Positions 52,122 to 62,016 of a DNA stretch of 64,000 nt are shown piece by piece. This DNA is from Gammaproteobacteria bacterium. GTDB lineage: Bacteria; Pseudomonadota; Gammaproteobacteria; SZUA-140. The notes beneath the pieces are model-generated. The model worked only from the letters and a program-made list of their open reading frames with translations. It did no database searches and was not told where the DNA came from. Numbering within the stretch: the stretch's first letter is position 1; every line of letters begins with the position of its first letter. The stretch spans positions 1-64,000 of the forward strand of contig JADJQS010000002.1 in assembly GCA_016712635.1 (NCBI GenBank), written 5' to 3'. Both the position numbers and the translations under genes were made by a program.

Positions 52122-53629
52122 CGTCCGCCACCGCGACGCAGCCGGGACTGGTCATCGCGAATTACGGCCAGACCCTGCTGGTCGAGGCCGCCGACGGGAC
52201 GACCTGCGCGTGCGTCGCGAGAAAATCGGCCGGACAGGCCGTGTGCGGCGACCGGGTGCTGTGGGAGGCGGGACACGGAAATGCGCACGGCGCCGTGGTG
52301 GCGGTCGAGCCGCGCCGCTCGCTGCTGGCGCGCATGGATGCGCGCGGAAAATCGAAACCGCTGTGCGCCAACATCGATCAATTGATCGTGGTCGGGGCCG
52401 CGCAGCCGAATACCGCCGCCGGCGCATCAGCGCCCGGCATCAACCACTCGCTCATCGATCACTACCTCGTCACCGCGGAGCTGCTCGGCCTAGGCGCCGT
52501 CCTGGTCGTGAACAAATTCGACCTGATCGATGAAACCCTGGCGATGAAGCTGCGGGATGAGATGGGCGGCTACCGCGCGGTGGGATTCGAGCCGCATTTC
52601 CTCAGCGCCAGGACGCGACTCGGCCTGTCCGGACTGTGCACGCAACTGCACGGCAGAACCAGCGTGTTCGTCGGCGAGTCCGGCGTCGGAAAGTCCTCCC
52701 TGCTGCAGTCGCTGCTGCCCGAACTGGAGATCCGCGTCGGCGCACTGTCCGAGGCCGGCGGCAAGGGCCGCCACACCACCACCAGCACCCTCCTGTTTCA
52801 CCTGCCGGAGGGCGGGGACATCATCGACTCGCCCGGCGTGCGCGAATTCAGGCTGTGGCACATCAGTCCCGCCGAGCTGGCGCGGGGCTTTCGTGAATTC
52901 GGGCCCTTCCTGGGCGACTGCAAATTCCGCGACTGCATACACGACGGCGAACCCGGTTGCGCGATCGCGCTCGCCCGGGAGCGGGGGAAGATCAGCCGGC
53001 TGCGCCTGGACAGTTACCGCGAGATCCTGCATGGCGGTGGAGTACGACTAGGTGACAGATTTATAAATCTGTCACCATTCAGATTCCATTCAGCCGTGCC
53101 GAGGGGGACGGATTTAAATCCGTCCCCTTTTCCGCATTCACTCGGTCGCAGCAGGTCTGCGCGGGAACTTCGGCCTGCGTTCGATGCCGTCTTCCGGGCT
53201 GCCGTATCGCTTTTCCGCGTACGCGATGATGAACAGCGCCCCGCTCAGCAGCAGGATCGCGCCGGTCACCGCGAGGTAGAGATAGAGCCCGAATTCCGTG
53301 AGCTCCTTCTGCACGTCGATCACCAGGTGCCGCGCCAGGGCGGTGATGGCGATGAAGATCAGGAACTGCACGGGGAGTTTGTTGCTCTTGAAATAGCATC
53401 CGATCATCGCGCCGAATTCCAGGTAGATGAACAGCAGCAGGATGTCCTTCAGGTCGGCATAACCCTTTTCGACGATGCCGATGTACTCGTGCACGGCCGA
53501 CCATACCACGGTGGCGCCGATGGCGAACAGCGCGAGGTAATGAAATCCGTCGACCAGATACCCGCCGATCTTCGCCAGTTTTTCCTCTTTCTCACCCATA
53601 TCCCGCTCTCATGTTGCCAAACCGAATAA
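52118..53629 (+). CDS. rsgA: Small ribosome-subunit GTPase RsgA with abnormal C-terminal extension
   Basis: The recognisable protein is about 310 residues: N-terminal OB fold, circularly permuted GTPase with G4 VVNKFDL, G1 GESGVGKSSLLQ, G3 DSPGVREF, and the Zn knuckle GDCKFRDCIHDGEPGC, ending LDSYREILHGG. RsgA matures the 30S subunit. Normal family members stop near here (about 53045), but this frame runs through a perfect palindrome (53051-53076) and continues about 190 codons antisense across the whole psiE gene to 53629. The extension has no family features. A TAG in the next frame at 53049-53051 suggests a one-base shift may have removed the stop. Confidence 0.85.
   Translation: MTSATATQPGLVIANYGQTLLVEAADGTTCACVARKSAGQAVCGDRVLWEAGHGNAHGAVVAVEPRRSLLARMDARGKSKPLCANIDQLIVVGAAQPNTAAGASAPGINHSLIDHYLVTAELLGLGAVLVVNKFDLIDETLAMKLRDEMGGYRAVGFEPHFLSARTRLGLSGLCTQLHGRTSVFVGESGVGKSSLLQSLLPELEIRVGALSEAGGKGRHTTTSTLLFHLPEGGDIIDSPGVREFRLWHISPAELARGFREFGPFLGDCKFRDCIHDGEPGCAIALARERGKISRLRLDSYREILHGGGVRLGDRFINLSPFRFHSAVPRGTDLNPSPFPHSLGRSRSARELRPAFDAVFRAAVSLFRVRDDEQRPAQQQDRAGHREVEIEPEFRELLLHVDHQVPRQGGDGDEDQELHGEFVALEIASDHRAEFQVDEQQQDVLQVGITLFDDADVLVHGRPYHGGADGEQREVMKSVDQIPADLRQFFLFLTHIPLSCCQTE
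53051..53076. repeat. Perfect 26-bp palindrome
   Basis: Arms GGTGACAGATTTA and TAAATCTGTCACC with no spacer. It lies in the reading frame just beyond the conserved end of rsgA. Related to 15636-15663 and 53104-53127. Confidence 0.92.
53104..53127. repeat. Perfect 24-bp palindrome
   Basis: Arms GGGGACGGATTT and AAATCCGTCCCC with no spacer, followed on the plus strand by TTT. It lies between the convergent rsgA and psiE genes and could terminate transcription. Confidence 0.92.
53138..53599 (-). CDS. psiE: PsiE-family inner-membrane protein
   Basis: 153 residues, four TM helices (about 17-37, 52-70, 75-92, 105-130) and a basic tail. YLVDGFHYLALFAIGATV, DILLLFIYLEFGAMIG and TALARHLVIDVQKE match the phosphate-starvation-inducible PsiE family. 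Function unknown; no Pho box was recognised upstream. Confidence 0.82.
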   Translation of the reverse strand: MGEKEEKLAKIGGYLVDGFHYLALFAIGATVVWSAVHEYIGIVEKGYADLKDILLLFIYLEFGAMIGCYFKSNKLPVQFLIFIAITALARHLVIDVQKELTEFGLYLYLAVTGAILLLSGALFIIAYAEKRYGSPEDGIERRPKFPRRPAATE

Positions 53630-53667
53630 TCCCGTCATACGACCAGCCTGTGGCGATACGACGGGGC

Positions 53668-54515
53668 TCACACCGACACCAGTACGTCAGCCTGACAGTC
53701 CATCAGCACGCGCTTCGTAACACTGCCCAGGAAAAATTCCTCAAGCATGCCTTCGCCGTGCCGGCCCCATCACGATAAGATCGCAATCTGTTCCTGTTCC
53801 TGCTCGACGATATTCCGCCAAGGATCTCCGTGCCGCACAAGCAGGCGCGCCTCCTCCAGTGCGATACCGGCCCCGGCAAGCAGCTCGCGCATCCTCTGCA
53901 GTGCCTCGTCCCGTGCTGCGGCGCGATAATATGTCACGGCTTCTTCCGAGACCCCGGCGAGGCGCAACTTGCCCTCGAAGGGCACGTCAAAGGCGTGCAG
54001 CAGCACGAGTGAGCGCAGGCAGGGGCCGGCGAGAAATCGATCGGCACCAACAGCCTGCGATATCCTCGTGTAGTGGCTGCTTGACCACCAGCAGCGGGAG
54101 CGCGGCCCGGCTCACCATCTTTCGCAGTCGAGCCAAGCAGCAGATGCTGCACGAAGCTCGTGCCCCGGGCGCCCAGTACGATCAGGTCCGCCCCCAAGGC
54201 ATCCGCTTCCTCGTTCAGGCGATGTATTACCGTGCCCAGCACGACATGCACCCCGGCGGTCACTCCATGCTGGCTCAGCAGATTCCCGGCCAGTTGGCGC
54301 ACTTCCTCCCGAACGGCGTCGACCAGGCGCTGCTCGGCGTCCGCGGGAACCTCGCGCACAAGCTGACGCAGCTTGCCCAGCGGACGACCTGGCAGCGATG
54401 ACGTGCAGATCGAGCGCACCCCCGCCTCTGTGGATGTGCAGCGCCGCCCGCTCCGCCGCATGGCGCGAAGGCGCCGATAGGCCGGTGGAGGCCGAAATCG
54501 TTTGATGCGTGTCAC
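53668..54515 (-). pseudogene. Tandem universal stress protein (UspA), multiple frameshifts
   Basis: Reading across frames gives two consecutive Usp domains. First: ALDLHVI, then the ATP-binding end ADLIVLGARGTSFVQHLLLGSTA. Second: LLHAFDVPFEG, DLIVMG-RHGEGMLEEFFLGSVTKRVL and the ending ADVLVSV with TGA at 53668-53670. The G-2x-G-9x-G-S/T signature appears in both, so nucleotide binding is expected. At least three single-base shifts interrupt the frame, one near 53775 (an extra C). A GTG at 54513-54515 is the likely start. Divergent from the Kef gene. Confidence 0.7.
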
Positions 54516-54831
54516 CGCGTAACCCTTTGCTGATCGGCCGCCGGTTTCACCGCGGGTGCCTTACCGGGTAGACGCGGGGGTGCCGGAATCGATAGAATTC
54601 TTAAGCCATTTTCTTCTCGACGCAAGATGGAAGACTTAGAGCGTCGCCGGTGGTGCACTCTGCTGCTGCACGGGATTCCGTCTCGCGCCGCGGATATGCA
54701 GGCCAGCACCTCCCCAGCTGTCACGAACCGGCACGGACGCCATGGGCCTTGACGAGACACCCGACCTCCATGATGCGAATTCCGCGTGCAACATCGGATA
54801 CCCGCACAAGTTACCCCGCGCTTGCGATTGA
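54516..54831. other. Intergenic region between divergent uspA and kef genes
   Basis: 316 bp. No gene, RNA or repeat was recognised. It should hold the promoters of both divergent genes, but no confident -35/-10 pair was found. Confidence 0.5.
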
Positions 54832-56799
54832 CCTGCCCTCACCCAGGTGCTCCTGCTGCTCGGTACCGCGGTCGTGATCGTGATCGCGTTCCAGCGCCTG
54901 CGCATTCCGGCCAGCCTGGGCTATCTGCTGGTCGGTGGCCTGCTCGGCCCCACACCGCCGGCCCCGGTCATCGAGAGCGGGCAGATCAGGGGCTGGCAGA
55001 ATTCGGCGTCGTCTTCCTGCTGTTCCCGATCGGTCCTGGTTTTCGCTGCCGCAGATCCGCACGCCTTTGCGGCATCCCGTTGCCTGGGTCGGGACGGGCC
55101 AGGTGCTGCTGACCACGCTCGTGGTCGGCGTCGCCGGCTGGCTGGCCGGCCTGCCACCTGCGGCGGCATTCGTGGTCGGCGCGTGCTTCGCGCCGTCCTC
55201 CACCACCATCATCAGCAAGCAGCTCGCCGAACAGGGGCGAGGAATACAGCCGGCACGGGCGGCTGGGCACGGCCATGTCCGTGTTCCAGGATGTCACCGC
55301 CGTCCCCTTCGTCGTCGTCATCCCCGTGCTCGGCCTGGCGACCGGCTCCGCGGCGCTGGCCGGCGCGCTCGGCTGGGCGCTCGCCAAGGCGGTGCTGGCC
55401 TTTGCCGCTGGTTTTCCTAGATCAGCCGCCGCTTCCTGCGTCCGCTGTTCCATGCCGTCACGGCGCGGCGCTCCGCCGAGCTGTTCACGCTCACCGTGCT
55501 GTTCATCTCGCTCGCAGCGGCCTGGACCACTCACAGCCTCGGCCTGTCGATGGCTTTTCGGCGCCTTTCTCGCCGGCATGATCCTCGGCGAGACCAGGGT
55601 TCCGCCAACAGTGGAATCCACCATCCGCCCCTTTCGCGATGTGCTGCTGGGGCTGTTCTTCGTCGGCATCGGCATGCTGTTCGATCCGTTCGCGATCCTG
55701 CATCTGGCATTGGACCCTGGCAGGTACGCGGCGATCCTGCTGCTGGTCAAGATCCTGCTGGTGGCGCAGATCGTGCGCCGGGCCGGAATCGACGCCTTCA
55801 CCGCCTGGCGCACCGGCCTGCTGCTAGCGGTCGGCGGCGAGTTCGGTTTCGCGCTGCTCGCCATCGCGCATGACGCCGGCGTGATCGCGGAGGACGCCGG
55901 ACACAGATCGTGCTGACCTCCGTGCTGCTCTCCATGATCGCGGCGCCGTTCCTCATCCGCTACAACCACGCGCTGGCGGGCCGCCTGCTGCGCCGACCGG
56001 CCGGGCGGACGCCGGGCGGCGGCGCGGATCGACATCGGGGTCGATCGCGCAGCTGCGCGACCATGTGATCATCTGCGGTTACGGGCGCGTCGGCCAGAGC
56101 GTGGCCCACTTCCTGGAAGAGGAGCATATCCCCTGCGTGGCGCTCGACCTCGATCCCGCGCGGGTGAAGGAGGCTCACCTCGCCGGCGAACGTGTCTATT
56201 ACGGCGACGCCACCGAACGCGACCTCCTCGAGGCGCTCGGCGTCGACCGCGCGCGGCTGGTGGTCATCAGCCACGCCGACACCGCGGCCGCGCACAAGGT
56301 GCTGCACCACGTCCGCGCGCTGCGTGGACCTGCCGGTGATGGTGCGCACGCGCGACGAGGCCCACGTCGAGGAGCTGAAACAGGCCGGCGCCTCGGAAGT
56401 GGTGCCCAAACGCTGGAGGCCGGCCTGATGATCGCCTCGCACGCCCTGCTGCTGCTCAATGTCCCTCTCGCGCGCGTGGTACGCCGCATGCAGCAGCAGC
56501 GCACGACACGCTACCGCCTGCTGCGCGAAGTGTACCGCGGCGACAGCGCCCTCGTAGAAGACCCGCAGGAGGCGGACGCCGACCGGCTGCGGCCGGTGCT
56601 GCTGCCGCCGGACAGCCCGGCGATCGGCCACACCCTCGCCGAACTCAACTTCGCGGGCGTAGTGGTGACCGCGCTGGTGCGCCAGGGTGAGCGGCGGCTG
56701 TCACCGGCGGGCGAAACCGTACTGGAAGCGGGCGATGCCGTCGTGCTGTTCGGTTCTCCCGAAGATCTGCAGCGTGCCGAGGCGATCCTGCTCGGATAG
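54832..56799 (+). pseudogene. KefB/KefC-type glutathione-regulated K+/H+ antiporter, many frameshifts
   Basis: Pieces in all three frames reassemble into a monovalent cation:proton antiporter-2 protein. They are QRLRIPASLGYLLVGGLLGP, LAEFGVVFLLFPIG, VVGACFAPSSTTIISKQLAE, TAMSVFQDVTAVPFVVVIPV, LFTLTVLFISLAAAW, FGALLAG-like GAFLAGMILGETR and VGGEFGFALLAIAHDAG. The RCK (TrkA-N) domain HVIICGYGRVGQSVAHFLEE and a TrkA-C domain up to VVLFGSPEDLQRAE complete it. At least seven single-base shifts lie between 54.83 and 56.42 kb. Kef systems release K+ when electrophile-glutathione adducts bind. Whether this is decay or sequencing error cannot be told from one sequence. The start is uncertain. Confidence 0.75.
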
Positions 56800-56874
56800 C
56801 CGGGGTGACAGCCCCTCCGACCGGACCGACCGATCAGCTCCGCGACGCTGCGCCAGGATGCCGCCGACACTCGC

Positions 56875-57883
56875 TCATGGCGCGCAGGGCAGGCGTTCCA
56901 TCAGGTAGCACAGGCAATCCTGCCGGATCACCCGGCGATCCAGCGTCAGCATGGACGGCGTTGACGGCACCTGCTGGGCGATGGTTCCACCCGTATCGAG
57001 ACGGAAAAACCGGGCGGTGACGTCGTTGCCCGCCTCGTCGGAAACCTTCAGGGTCAGCGGGCGTGACGGATCCTGCCGCCCCAGAGCGTGCCCGGGGCAA
57101 GATCCTGAAAGTTATGGCGGTCGAGGTCGCCGGGCAGACTGAGATCCCGCGCCTCCGCATCGAATCGAAATCGATCCCGTCCCGGATCCCGACGGTCGCT
57201 ACGGTATGGTACAGATCGATGTCATGCGGCGAGACCGGATGCCGGGGGAACTCCGCCAGGTGCAGGCAGGCCTCGACGAACTCCAGCGCGTGTTCCGTAT
57301 TCTGCGGATTACCGGCCTTGCCGCATTCCACCGTGACCGCCGGACACAGATCGGCGAAGGCCAGCGACTGCACGCCGCGCGGGCGCAGGAAGTAGATCAC
57401 CGTGCGGCTGAACAGCGTTGCCAGCCGGAGGAACGGCGGGTCGAGGCGGTTCACACAGGCATAGTGCGGATTGAGCCCGGTATTGTTGTGGATATCGATG
57501 CTGGCAGAGGATCGCGCGCCCGCATCTCCTCCACCACCGCGCGCATGACGGCGCTCTCGGGCCGTCCGTCGCCTCGCCGCCGGGCCAGGCGCGGTTGTAA
57601 TCGAGCTGTCCCTCGAGCCGGCGCACACCACTGCCGCCGCGGCGACGTTGCCGATGAACAGGCTCAGGGCGCGCGGCAGTTCCCGTCTCTCGTATCGCTG
57701 CAGCAGCTCACGCACCGCCCGCCAGCTGGTGTCTTCGTTGCCGTGCAGCAGCGTGCTCACAAACAGCGGCCGGTCCCGCCGCCCCGGCAGGTGGATCAGT
57801 GTGGGGCCGCCCAGCAGTCGCGCCAGATCGGCCGGTTCCGCCGCCAACAGTCCGTCCGGGAGGTGGTCGAGGATGGTCAGCAT
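56875..57883 (-). pseudogene. M14 family succinylglutamate desuccinylase/aspartoacylase-like enzyme, frameshifts
   Basis: The start at 57883 gives MLTILDHLPDGLLAAEPADL. Zn ligands appear in STLLHGNEDTSW (HxxE) and later DIHNNTGLNPHYACVN; the catalytic Glu region is CPAVTVECGKAGN. These are marks of AstE/aspartoacylase-type M14 deacylases. The frame breaks at about 57.64 kb, 57.51 kb and in the last 250 bp, where the true end LCYLMERLPCAP stops at 56875-56877. It follows the GCS2-like gene by 19 bp on the same strand. Confidence 0.7.
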
Positions 57884-57902
57884 AGGTCCCGGGTCTGTCC
57901 TG

Positions 57903-59336
57903 TCAGGACGCCGGCCAGCGATGCACCGGCGCACCACCCTGCTGGTGAACATGATAGGCGGCCGTCAGGGCGAACAGATCGTTGTCGTGGAGATCGAGGA
58001 AACGGCGCTGCCAGTCGCTGCCGGTCTGGCCGCCGGCGAGCCGCTCCACCATCGTCCCCAGGTAGCGTTCGATATCCTCCGGCGCCAGCCGCCGCGCCGT
58101 CAATCCCCGCCGGGCCAGCGGCAGCGGCTCGTCCTGCAGCAGGTCGGCTACGTCATATACCCGCCCGTCCAGCCAGGTCACTTCAGCGGCCAGGCCGTCG
58201 CGGGCACAGGTGTAGAAGTTGGCCTTTGCCGCGGCAAACGGCAATGACAGCTCCGGCGCCTCCTCCATCGTCGCCAGCATCTCCACCAGACCGTAGAACA
58301 GCGCTGCATTGGCGATGGTGTCGACCACCGTCGGTCCGGCCGGCAAGGGACGATGCTCGATGCGCACGTGGGGCGTGCCGTCGGCGTCGAAGCCGATCAA
58401 CGGGCGGTTCCAGCGCCAGATGGTGCCGTTGTGCAGGCGCAGGTGGCTGAGTTCGCGCGGCGCGGCGGGGAGCTCTATCGGCAGCAGGACCTCATATTCG
58501 CTGGCATTGGTGAGGAAACATTCGAGCAGCGATTGCTGCACGTAACCGTAGCCGAAGGTCACGCGGTCGTGCGGCGCGTTATGCTCCTGGCCGTAACCCA
58601 CCGCCACCGCCTGCTCGAACAGCGGGATGCGCGTCTCCGCCCACAGCCGGCGGCCGAACAGCAGCGGCGCGTTGGCGCACAGGGCGGTCAACGGACCGGA
58701 GATTATCTTCGCGGCGTTGTAGTAGCGCGCTGCATGGAGCGGATACACCTGCAGATGGATCTGGAACGAGGTGGCGGCCGCCTCCAGCATTACGTCGTGA
58801 TGCTCGGTCTGGAGGTGATCATCCCCCAGGATATCCAGCCGCAGCGGGCGCCCGCGGCTGGGCGCAGCACCTGCTCGTTGAGCGCGCGGTAACGCCTGAG
58901 CGGCGGCGTCATATTGGCCACGCACAGGTCTTCCTGGCGCACGGTCGGCAGGATGCCGATCATGAGCAGGCGTGCGTCTAGATCGCGCGCGACCCCGCTG
59001 GCGCGCTGCCAGAGGGCGGCGAGATCGTGTTCCATGGCGCGCAGCGCAGCGCCAGTCAAAGGCCGCGGCGCGGTGTTGAATTCGATATTGAAGCTCGCCA
59101 GCTCGGGCGCCACCAGCTCGCCGGCGAAGCGCTCCATGAAACGAGATTGAGCGGCGCCGGGCGAAACCGCCCATCCACCAGCCAGGCCTCAGTTCAGATC
59201 CGGCGACATGGTGACGCTGCGACAGTCCCTGTGTTTCGAACAGCGCCTTGAGCAGCGCCGTTTCCTCGCGCAGGCGCGCCGAGAACATGCTGTGGTCATG
59301 CCGGGTGAAATGTGCGCGCTCGATCTCCTGACCCAT
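57903..59336 (-). pseudogene. Glutamate-cysteine ligase-like amidoligase (GCS2 family), frameshifts
   Basis: Reassembled over three frames: MGQEIERAHFTRHDHSMFSA start, GSEL-AWLVDGRFRPAPLN (catalytic Glu strand), ASFNIEFNTAPRPLTG, LLMIGILPTVRQEDL, then the intact main frame from about 58.86 kb down to 57.9 kb with HHDVMLEAAATSFQIHLQ, WAETRIPLFEQAV and HVRIEHRPLPAGPT. This is the GCS2/YbdK-like fold that links an amino group to the gamma-carboxylate of glutamate. True substrate unknown. Breaks lie near 59.17, 59.11 and 58.87 kb. It begins 54 bp after nsrR ends. Confidence 0.7.
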
Positions 59337-59390
59337 CGGGGTTGCCCGCATCTGCTCCGGAGGGTTCTATGGCCTCAGCGAGCTTCGTTC

Positions 59391-59830
59391 TCAGCGCCCG
59401 ACCAGTTTCAGCGAGGCCACGAGCATGTGCTCGTTTTTCAGCATGTCCGCCAGGGTATAGCCGTCGAGCACACCGAGGAAGGCGTCAGTTGCATCGCTCA
59501 GCGCGCCCTTGGGCGGCAAACCGGAGTGATCGGACAATTGCGCTGCCTGCCGTCGAAGCACTCAACGATGTTGAAATTCGCCTCGGCATGCCGCACCACG
59601 TCGCCGATGTTGATCAGCTCGGGCGCGCGCGCGAGGCTCAGGCCGCCGCCCTTGCCGCGGAGCGAATGGATGAAACCGAGGGTGGACAGGTTATGCACCA
59701 CCTTGACCAGGTGGTTGCGCGAGATGCCGTAGCCCTGCGCGATCTCGGAGACGGTCGACAGGCGGTCGCGCCGCAGCCCCAGGTAGATGAGGACGCGCAG
59801 GGAGTAATCGGTATAGAGGGTAAGTTGCAT
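59391..59830 (-). pseudogene. nsrR: NO-sensing Rrf2-family repressor NsrR (frame-shifted near the 3' end)
   Basis: MQLTLYTDYSLRVLIYLGL, winged helix with GISRNHLVKVVHNLSTLGF, and GKGGGLSLAR are NsrR hallmarks. The three Fe-S ligand cysteines occur in the order C-x7-C-x5-C within ECFDGRQRNCPITPVC. After them the frame shifts by one base near 59510; the continuation KGALSDATDAFLGVLDGYTLADML to the TGA at 59391-59393 is the normal family end. NsrR represses NO-detoxification and nir genes until NO destroys its cluster. It lies just beyond the nirK terminator, and a matching operator is found upstream of ncgA. Confidence 0.88.
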
Positions 59831-59877
59831 ACCTGCAAGTTACATCGAACCTAGCGGAATCTGCAACTGATCGTATC

Positions 59878-59909
59878 GTAAAAAAGCCCCCGGCCGAGGC
59901 CGGGGGGAT
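59878..59909 (-). terminator. Rho-independent terminator after nirK
   Basis: CCCCCGGCC and GGCCGGGGG arms (59887-59906) followed on the minus strand by C and six T (plus-strand A run 59880-59885). It lies 31 bp after the nirK stop and separates the nir operon from nsrR. Confidence 0.9.
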
Positions 59910-59939
59910 ACCTGTTGATACGTACCTTCCGATCCCGCG

Positions 59940-60887
59940 TCACCGAATCAGAATATTGTCACCCTTGCCCGCCTTCGGATCGGCGTCCGGTTTGTTCATG
60001 AGCACGGTTATAGCTCCGCTCATGGCCGCCTTCATGGAATGGTCCACAATGGCATTATTGGTGGGACGATCCTTAGGCGACACGATATCCAGCGACACCG
60101 CCTCGGATACGCCCAGGTTGTAAGTGGCCATGCCATGAACCACGTTCCTGGGGTTGCCATTCAGATATACCCTGTCCCAGATGCCGGCGATGGGGTGAAT
60201 AGCGGCGGGCCGATTGATGTTGGCGTTCACATAATGGATGCGCACGCGCTCGCCCGGTTTTGCCTCCAGCACCTGACTCGCGTTCTGGTCGTGCACCGGA
60301 TCGTAGTGGAACATCTTGCCGTTGATCAGGGAGCCGGTGTAGCCCTCATCCTCCATGATGGCGTGATGATCGTCAGCGTTGGCGAAATACTGCCCCTGAA
60401 CCAGGACATACTCGCGGTCAGGTCTGGGGAACTTGTCGCTGTAGCCTTCCTTCGGGTCCACGATCACGATGCCGTACATGCCGCGCGCGATATGCTGGTG
60501 CATGGGAGCGGATCCGCAGTGATACATGAATACACCCGGATACTTGGCGTCGAAGGTGAACTTCTTGGTCTCTCCCCGGTTTGACTGGCGCAAACTCATC
60601 AAGGACGTCGACCTGCGCCGCATGGAAATCCATCGAGTGGCTTTCCTTGTTGGTATTGTCGTTGACCAGTTCGAATTCTATGGTATCGCCCTCCTTGACC
60701 CGGACCACCGGCCCGGGGATCTGACCTTCGAAAGTCCAGGCCGGATACTTTGTCCCCTTGTTGTCAATCTCGAGCATGACCTCCTTGGCGTGCATGACGA
60801 CCTTCACCTTTTCAGCGAGGGCCGCCTGTGCATAGCCGGACAGGGCGGAAACAGCGGACACCGCTAACACCAATTTTTGAATTTCAT
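59940..60887 (-). pseudogene. nirK: Copper-containing nitrite reductase NirK (two frameshifts)
   Basis: About 315 residues when frames are joined. Signal peptide (LVLAVSAVSALSGYAQAALA), first cupredoxin domain GQIPGPVVRVKEGDTIEFEL, type 2 Cu His in HSMDFHAAQVD, type 1 site in MYHCGSAPMHQHIARGMYG (Cys, His, Met), and second-domain His in AAIHPIAGIWDRVYLNG. Reduces nitrite to NO in the periplasm. The ATG at 60885-60887 has GGAGGAGAG upstream. One missing A in the run at 60874-60878 and one extra base near 60572-60576 break the frame. Last gene of ncgA-ncgB-ncgC-nirK. Confidence 0.88.
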
Positions 60888-60959
60888 GTCTCTCTCCTCC
60901 ATTATCGTATATCGAACGCTCTCTTGGTTATTTACTGCTTATTACCATCATGCAAACTG

Positions 60960-61331
60960 CTACTTCCCAAAACTGCACTGGCACATCTCGCGGAGGTTGG
61001 CTACCAGGCCATGGATTTCCTCGTCACTCAATACGTCACCGCACGGCGGCATCAGGACAGATTTGTTGATATCCACGCCGCCCTCCTTGATCGCCTTGTA
61101 TATGTCCTCATCCGAACGCGCGGACATCTCCCTGGCGTCGGTGTGATCGCGCGGCTGTACCGACATGTCGCGCACATTGATGCCCTTGCCGTTACCCCGC
61201 ATGCCGTGGCACTGGGTGCAGTAGGTGCGGTAATTATCCGCGGCCTTTTCCGCCGCCGGCGCCTCCATCGACCAAACCAGCAGCAGGCTGGCGACGCAGA
61301 GCTCAGTTACGATCACCTTCATGATCTTCAT
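60960..61331 (-). CDS. ncgC: Monoheme cytochrome c of the nir operon
   Basis: 123 residues with a signal peptide (cleavage near APAAEK). Heme motif CTQCH at 38-42 and axial Met in VLMPPCGDVLSDEEI. Its position between the diheme cytochrome and nirK matches ncgC of Nitrosomonas europaea. Likely delivers electrons to, or protects against NO from, NirK. Its ATG overlaps the true end of the upstream cytochrome gene (61328-61330). Confidence 0.85.
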   Translation of the reverse strand: MKIMKVIVTELCVASLLLVWSMEAPAAEKAADNYRTYCTQCHGMRGNGKGINVRDMSVQPRDHTDAREMSARSDEDIYKAIKEGGVDINKSVLMPPCGDVLSDEEIHGLVANLREMCQCSFGK

Positions 61332-62016
61332 TGCGCGGCCTCCTCACTCAGCAACCGGAAGTAATCGATGAACTTCCGGATATCGTGTCGTTGAGATGCT
61401 TGTTGGGCATGAATATCTTGGGATCCCAAGCCTGCGGATTGCGCAGGAAACTCGCCAGCCAGTCCTCCTGCAGGCGCTGCGCCGCGGTAGAGACCTCGGG
61501 GCCGGAGAGTCCACCGTATCCCGGCTCGATCTCGTGGCAGGCCAGGCAACCCTTGAACTTGTCGAACAGCATCTCGCCGGAACTGAGCGAGAGATTGCCG
61601 GGGGTATAGGCACCCGCAGTGACGAGATCCGGGTTTCCCTTCAGGGCCATCAAGGCTGCGGTAACAGCCTTGCCCTCCGGCGCGGACAGTGCGGGATGCG
61701 CCGTGAGCGTGGCGGCGTCGATTTCGTCACCAGCGGCGCCGGGTTTCACGTGGTCGGCATAGAACATGCCGGCGGGACGGATGCGCGTCGGCTTCTGCAG
61801 CCAGGCCTCCATCCAGGCCGCCTTGTACTTGAGACCGGCGTAGAACAGGTCCGGCCCCTTGCGGTTCCACAGCTCCTGCAGGGTAGCGGGCGCCGGCCCC
61901 GTCAGATTGTGACAGGCACCGCACTGCCCCTGCAGGATGGTGCCGCCGTCCTCCGCCCCGGCGATGCTGGATCCCACCAGCATGACCGCCGTAAACCAGT
62001 ACTTAATGAGTCTCAT
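61328..62016 (-). CDS. ncgB: Diheme cytochrome c of the nir operon (C-terminal frameshift)
   Basis: Signal peptide (MRLIKYWFTAVMLVGSSIAG) and two heme motifs, CGACH (32-36) and CLACH (167-171). As written the frame ends at 61348 with SGSSSITSGC. A one-base change near 61385 restores the family-like ending DIRKFIDYFRLLSEEAAQ with TGA at 61328-61330, overlapping the next start, so the longer form is given here. Corresponds to ncgB of Nitrosomonas. Its start overlaps the multicopper oxidase gene by 14 bp. Confidence 0.85.

Noticed and set aside
50897..53629. A 910-residue protein spanning the M48 peptidase and rsgA
   Set aside because: Its first 400 codons are a shadow of the peptidase in another frame; the rsgA start at 52118 overlaps the peptidase stop in the normal ATGA way.
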